Shown piece by piece: positions 61,601-64,000 of a stretch of DNA of 64,000 bases; positions within the stretch are counted from its first letter, which is position 1, and the number at the start of each line of letters is the position of its first letter. Both the position numbers and the translations under genes were made by a program. The DNA is from JAAELZ01 sp965237995 (lineage in GTDB: Bacteria > Pseudomonadota > Gammaproteobacteria > Arenicellales > Poriferihabitantaceae): positions 1-64,000 of the forward strand of contig CBDEGO010000003.1 of assembly GCA_965237995.1 (NCBI GenBank). Direction: 5' to 3'. The notes beneath the pieces were generated by a model. The model had not been told where the DNA came from and did no database searches. It worked only from the letters and a program-made list of their open reading frames with translations.

Positions 61601-62115
61601 AAACGCTTGAACAGGTTATTCGTAAAATTGATAAAGAAACGCGGGTGCGCTTTGAAGAAACTTACACTGCGCTTGAAAAATCGTTTTCTGATTACTTCCC
61701 GAAACTGTTTGGAGGAGGGCGCGCGTCTCTTCGTTTAACTAGCGATGATTGGCTAACAACCGGTATTACAGTGGTTGCGCAGCCTCCGGGCAAACGCAAC
61801 AGCACCATTCATTTATTATCAGGTGGCGAAAAAGCACTAACCGCTGTGGCTTTACTCTTTGCATTATTTGAGTTGAACCCTGCTCCATTTTGTATGATGG
61901 ATGAGGTAGATGCGCCATTAGACGACGCCAATGTTGAGCGTTTTTGTGATACTTTAAAGACCTTGAGTCAAAGAGCGCAAATTATCGTGATTACCCACAA
62001 CAAGATTACTATGCAGGTGGCGAATAGTTTAATTGGTGTTACTCAGAACGAACCAGGCGTTTCGCGTGTGGTCACTGTGGATGTTGATCAAGCTATGAGC
62101 ATGGTAGACAACTAA
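58609..62115 (+). CDS. smc: chromosome segregation ATPase SMC
   Basis: This 1168-residue protein begins MRLKNISVSGFKSFVDVTKV. Walker A GPNGCGKS is at residues 31-38. Two long Gln- and Glu-rich coiled coils flank a hinge at about 510-640, and the C-terminal head has signature LSGGEKALTAVALL near 1063 and Walker B FCMMDEVDAPLDD near 1097. Many gammaproteobacteria use MukB, so an SMC-type gene places this lineage outside the enteric/Vibrio group. zipA follows after 64 bp. Confidence 0.96.
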   Translation: MRLKNISVSGFKSFVDVTKVTFSGELVGVVGPNGCGKSNVIDAVRWVMGESSAKMLRGDSMEDVIFNGSASRKPVGRCSVELLFDNSLGRVKSAYKDFAQIAIKRILTRDGKSEYRINDKKVRRKDVVDLFRGTGLGPRSYSIIEQGMVSRIVEAKPEDLRSYVEEAAGISKYKDRRRETETRIRQTRENIERSEDIRSELLAQLRRLKRQAQAAERFKNLQAQKREQMAIFFKLREAQIANQFDEDQKKLDLATNEYEKTIANQRELESKIEAARAGQGQSQDEVNQIQAEFYQTGSTVSQLEQQIEHIKSTHTQRVAELADLELSLQTINEQLATDQGRAERLQIETDTATPNLLALQQQMQSSAESLVQAQRQLREWQSQQTQQNAEFQNAEANRQVQQTLINQLTSQRDRVSARVEQLQSEQTQLGGQLQSADFDAVKLAFSTQESRLLEIEQQITEVKKQLDTHGANVQQTQSQLSDQRTLSQTYQSRLASLQEFQQASLHHTDSQYQQWLASQGLDEADILANRVTVSPGWQRAADRVLSPFFQSVIDTKEEHQIWNQLPEQAITLFSAKQNNDAVSRSFGLPALSDLIEVEGVNLDGVLSGFYAAKSLEQAQNLRNQLQGNEVIVCQSGTMYGVNWVSHASESAMNTGYLVREEEIASLSQQVEQAESRVQSLSAQLDSGQQTQAEFEQQLSQLRNQQQDQGQELSNKRNELTKLDTQTAHTQTMLANIQTELHQLGALQNEEQAKLNQAKEDLELAQQHIATASQVKATLDQQGDELKQVVAQEEESNRTTQQLFNESNLNKARLETELNSVKTGVDRLQTQREQLLVRKGDVDAKLNDSSNPVEALEQQLEENLALRQKVETRLISARESMAGQDNQLRELQGQLGHCIQEVNVARGATEDLRVAQQGQEVRKQTLVEEASREGYNTHEIALEDDFITIEACEELIANIDRKISMVGAVNLVAIEEFETQTERAEYLDRQHQDLEKALETLEQVIRKIDKETRVRFEETYTALEKSFSDYFPKLFGGGRASLRLTSDDWLTTGITVVAQPPGKRNSTIHLLSGGEKALTAVALLFALFELNPAPFCMMDEVDAPLDDANVERFCDTLKTLSQRAQIIVITHNKITMQVANSLIGVTQNEPGVSRVVTVDVDQAMSMVDN

Positions 62116-62179
62116 TGCGTGATTCTGCGGCAGATACAGATATTCATTCTTTCAACCCTATTTTATTTTTGAAATAGTT

Positions 62180-63637
62180 ATGGATTTACAGCTTGCCTTA
62201 TTGCTTTCAGGAATTGCGCTTATTGCTTTAGTGGTAATGGCTAGTTTGCTTCCTTCCACTAATTTCAAGTTCAAAGATTTGCTCGCGCGCTTTAAAAAGC
62301 CGGAAAGAGCTGCGAAGTCTGGATTAAGAGACTCTTCTGTTGCTCCGCGCTTTGATGCTGATGACGCTGCTCTGCTTGGTGAGGAAGAATTAATTGATGA
62401 GCACGATACTTTTTTCGACACGCCGTTAACTAATGATTCTCAGTTCGATCCACGTTCAATTGATGCTGAGTCATTTATATCCTCAGACGATAACCAAGTT
62501 ACAGACGAAAGAGAAGTCGTTACGACTGAAACCTATGCGGAAGAAATTGCTGAGCAAATGCAAAGGCCCACTTTTCAAGAGGTCATGTATGACCGCGATA
62601 TACAGAGGCAAACTATCGTCGCTGAACAAGAGGTGGCTACGGACAATGATAGTTTAGATGACACTGATCTCAATGCAGTAAGCGCGATGGAAGCAGAGTT
62701 AGAAACTGAATCGCAATATGTAGCGTCAGAGCAGACTAAGGAACAGTCTTATGACTCCAATGATCAAACTGGTCCGGAGATGCATATTACGCCAACCGAG
62801 ACATTTACTAGTTTGCGACAAATTGATTATTGGGTAAAACTTGTATGTAGCTCTCCACACTCATTAAGTGAAGTGCAATCTGAGTTTACTAAGTTTACTG
62901 ACGCTACTCATTTGAATCAGCAAGTACATGTGCTTAATCAACAAGATAGGCAATGGCACGCTCTTGAGTTGCTTTCTAATGATGCAACATTTAACGAATT
63001 GGTTATTAGCGTTCAATTATTAGACAATGGCCAGCCTATCTCTAGCTCGCAGCTAAATGCATTTGTTGCGAATGTAGACGCACTAGCAGATGATATTGGC
63101 GCGCAAACGCAATACCTATCACCGTCAGCGGAAGCAGCGATTCAGTCGTCCAATTTGGCGAGTTTGTACGCTAATTGCCAAGGCGTCATTGACGCCTCGA
63201 TAACCAGCTCAGATGGCCAACCGTTGTACGGAAAGTTAATCGAATCAAGTGCAAAAATGCAGGGACTTGATTATTTAGACGGAGCCTACGCTCGTATTAA
63301 ACAAATGGGCAATCGGCAAATTGTCTTATACCGATTGGTTTCAAGTGAAGGTATTAACTTCACGGATGTATTGAGTTCGAATTTGCAACTATCAGCTGTT
63401 AAATTCGTGATGAACCCTGCAACTTCCGAGCACCCTGGTCGAGTGGTCAAAGAGATGTTGGATGCGGCGAAAGCGTTCGCGTCACGTGTCAACGGTGATT
63501 TAAATCTCATCGAAGGCGTTGAATATCACCAAGATCAGTTGCGACAAATTCGCGACCAAGTCAGCAAAATAGAAGCTAAAATGGAGAAAGTAGGCTTGCC
63601 CGCTGGCAGCGCTGAAGCGTTACGGTTATTTTCATAA
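62180..63637 (+). CDS. zipA: cell division protein ZipA
   Basis: This 485-residue protein has one N-terminal membrane helix (about 4-24), a long acidic, low-complexity linker (~45-205), and a C-terminal domain (~210-455) of the FtsZ-binding ZipA type (QIDYWVKLVCSSPHSLSEVQ near 213, DGAYARIKQMGNRQIVLYRL near 373, MLDAAKAFASRVNGDL near 423). It anchors FtsZ to the inner membrane. The smc-zipA-ligA order supports the call; the linker is longer than in E. coli (328 residues). Confidence 0.85.
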   Translation: MDLQLALLLSGIALIALVVMASLLPSTNFKFKDLLARFKKPERAAKSGLRDSSVAPRFDADDAALLGEEELIDEHDTFFDTPLTNDSQFDPRSIDAESFISSDDNQVTDEREVVTTETYAEEIAEQMQRPTFQEVMYDRDIQRQTIVAEQEVATDNDSLDDTDLNAVSAMEAELETESQYVASEQTKEQSYDSNDQTGPEMHITPTETFTSLRQIDYWVKLVCSSPHSLSEVQSEFTKFTDATHLNQQVHVLNQQDRQWHALELLSNDATFNELVISVQLLDNGQPISSSQLNAFVANVDALADDIGAQTQYLSPSAEAAIQSSNLASLYANCQGVIDASITSSDGQPLYGKLIESSAKMQGLDYLDGAYARIKQMGNRQIVLYRLVSSEGINFTDVLSSNLQLSAVKFVMNPATSEHPGRVVKEMLDAAKAFASRVNGDLNLIEGVEYHQDQLRQIRDQVSKIEAKMEKVGLPAGSAEALRLFS

Positions 63638-63649
63638 CTAGGCTGTTCT

Positions 63650-64000
63650 GTGAGTGAGTTAGAGCAGGCGCTGGCCAACATAAGCTCGTTAATAGCAAAA
63701 CTGAAAGAATGTAATTATCGTTACTACGTTTTAGACGACTCAGAAGTACCAGACGCAGAATATGATCGCATGATGCGAGACTTAACTGCCTTGGAAGCGC
63801 AATATCCTCAATTTTTATTACCCCATTCTCCTACTCAAGTGGTGGGTGGGCAAGCGAGTTCTGCTTTTGCGTCTATTACGCACCTAGAGCAGATGTTCTC
63901 AATCAATGATGGCTTTAACGAAGAAGAAGCCAAGGATTTTGATCGGAGGGTAAAAGAGCGCTTGAATATCACTGAATCCGAACAAGTAAATTATATCTGT
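63650..64000 (+). CDS. ligA: NAD-dependent DNA ligase LigA, N-terminal part
   Basis: Begins at GTG 63650, 12 bp after zipA, and runs off the window end after 117 codons. It reads SELEQALANISSLIAKLKEC then NYRYYVLDDSEVPDAEYDRM, with SPTQVVGG near residue 64 and HLEQMFSINDGFNEEE near 79, matching the adenylation-domain start of LigA. The YRYYV...PDAEYD motif is the NAD/NMN-binding Ia subdomain. The catalytic lysine lies beyond the window. Confidence 0.93.
   Translation, partial: MSELEQALANISSLIAKLKECNYRYYVLDDSEVPDAEYDRMMRDLTALEAQYPQFLLPHSPTQVVGGQASSAFASITHLEQMFSINDGFNEEEAKDFDRRVKERLNITESEQVNYIC

Noticed and set aside
1..64000. tRNA, rRNA genes or CRISPR arrays
   Set aside because: I looked through the intergenic stretches and saw no cloverleaf with a TTCRANNC arm, no rRNA sequence and no regularly spaced direct repeats; a covariance-model scan would be decisive.

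Overview
The window reads as chromosome of a marine-type gammaproteobacterium. The housekeeping blocks at the right end, lolA-rarA-crcB-serS and smc-zipA-ligA, and the many TRAP, ABC and one-carbon genes point there. Base composition looks mid-40s % G+C by eye (not computed). I cannot name a genus.

Left region (1-13.7 kb, nearly all minus strand): a decayed IS3-family remnant, an ECHDC3-like crotonase, then malyl-CoA lyase, malate-CoA ligase beta and malate-CoA ligase alpha (mcl-mtkA-mtkB), the acetyl-CoA/glyoxylate-releasing arm of the serine cycle. An AT-rich stretch with a frameshifted lipoprotein and a secreted protein separates them from a degenerate SDR, an N-terminally short PEP carboxylase, a copper amine oxidase and two EamA exporters.

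Phosphonate region (13.7-26.4 kb): phnW-phnA-phnY (2-aminoethylphosphonate, AEP, to acetate via phosphonoacetate) lies on the minus strand, divergent from a DUF47/Pit phosphate transporter pair with a recognisable Pho-box-like site. Two LysR regulators follow, then an AEP ABC importer (binding protein, ATPase, fused permease). Together these import AEP, split the C-P bond and handle the released phosphate.

Methylated-amine, taurine and aldehyde region (26.5-46.5 kb): a DMGDH/GcvT-type flavoprotein that could feed methylene-tetrahydrofolate to the serine cycle; a tauR-like MocR regulator beside a taurine-pyruvate aminotransferase; a GT39 glycosyltransferase; a tauC permease remnant; mmsA with a HAD phosphatase; a tungsten aldehyde oxidoreductase operon (aorABC, MoaD-like, an unknown 94-aa protein, MoeB-like); an MFS carrier; and a TRAP transporter whose dctP-dctQ gap holds two perfect hairpins.

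Right region (46.7-64 kb): a conserved protein of unknown function, an MscS channel that seems to start at CTG, a zinc-ribbon/SPOR membrane protein, an aminotransferase, TatD, an orphan GspC-like protein and the housekeeping blocks, ending inside ligA.

The strongest themes are (1) serine-cycle enzymes close to phosphonate and methylamine catabolism, (2) a PEP carboxylase missing its N-terminal ~105 residues directly behind a copper amine oxidase, and (3) a partly eroded taurine locus. Homology calls come from motif recognition only; no search was run.
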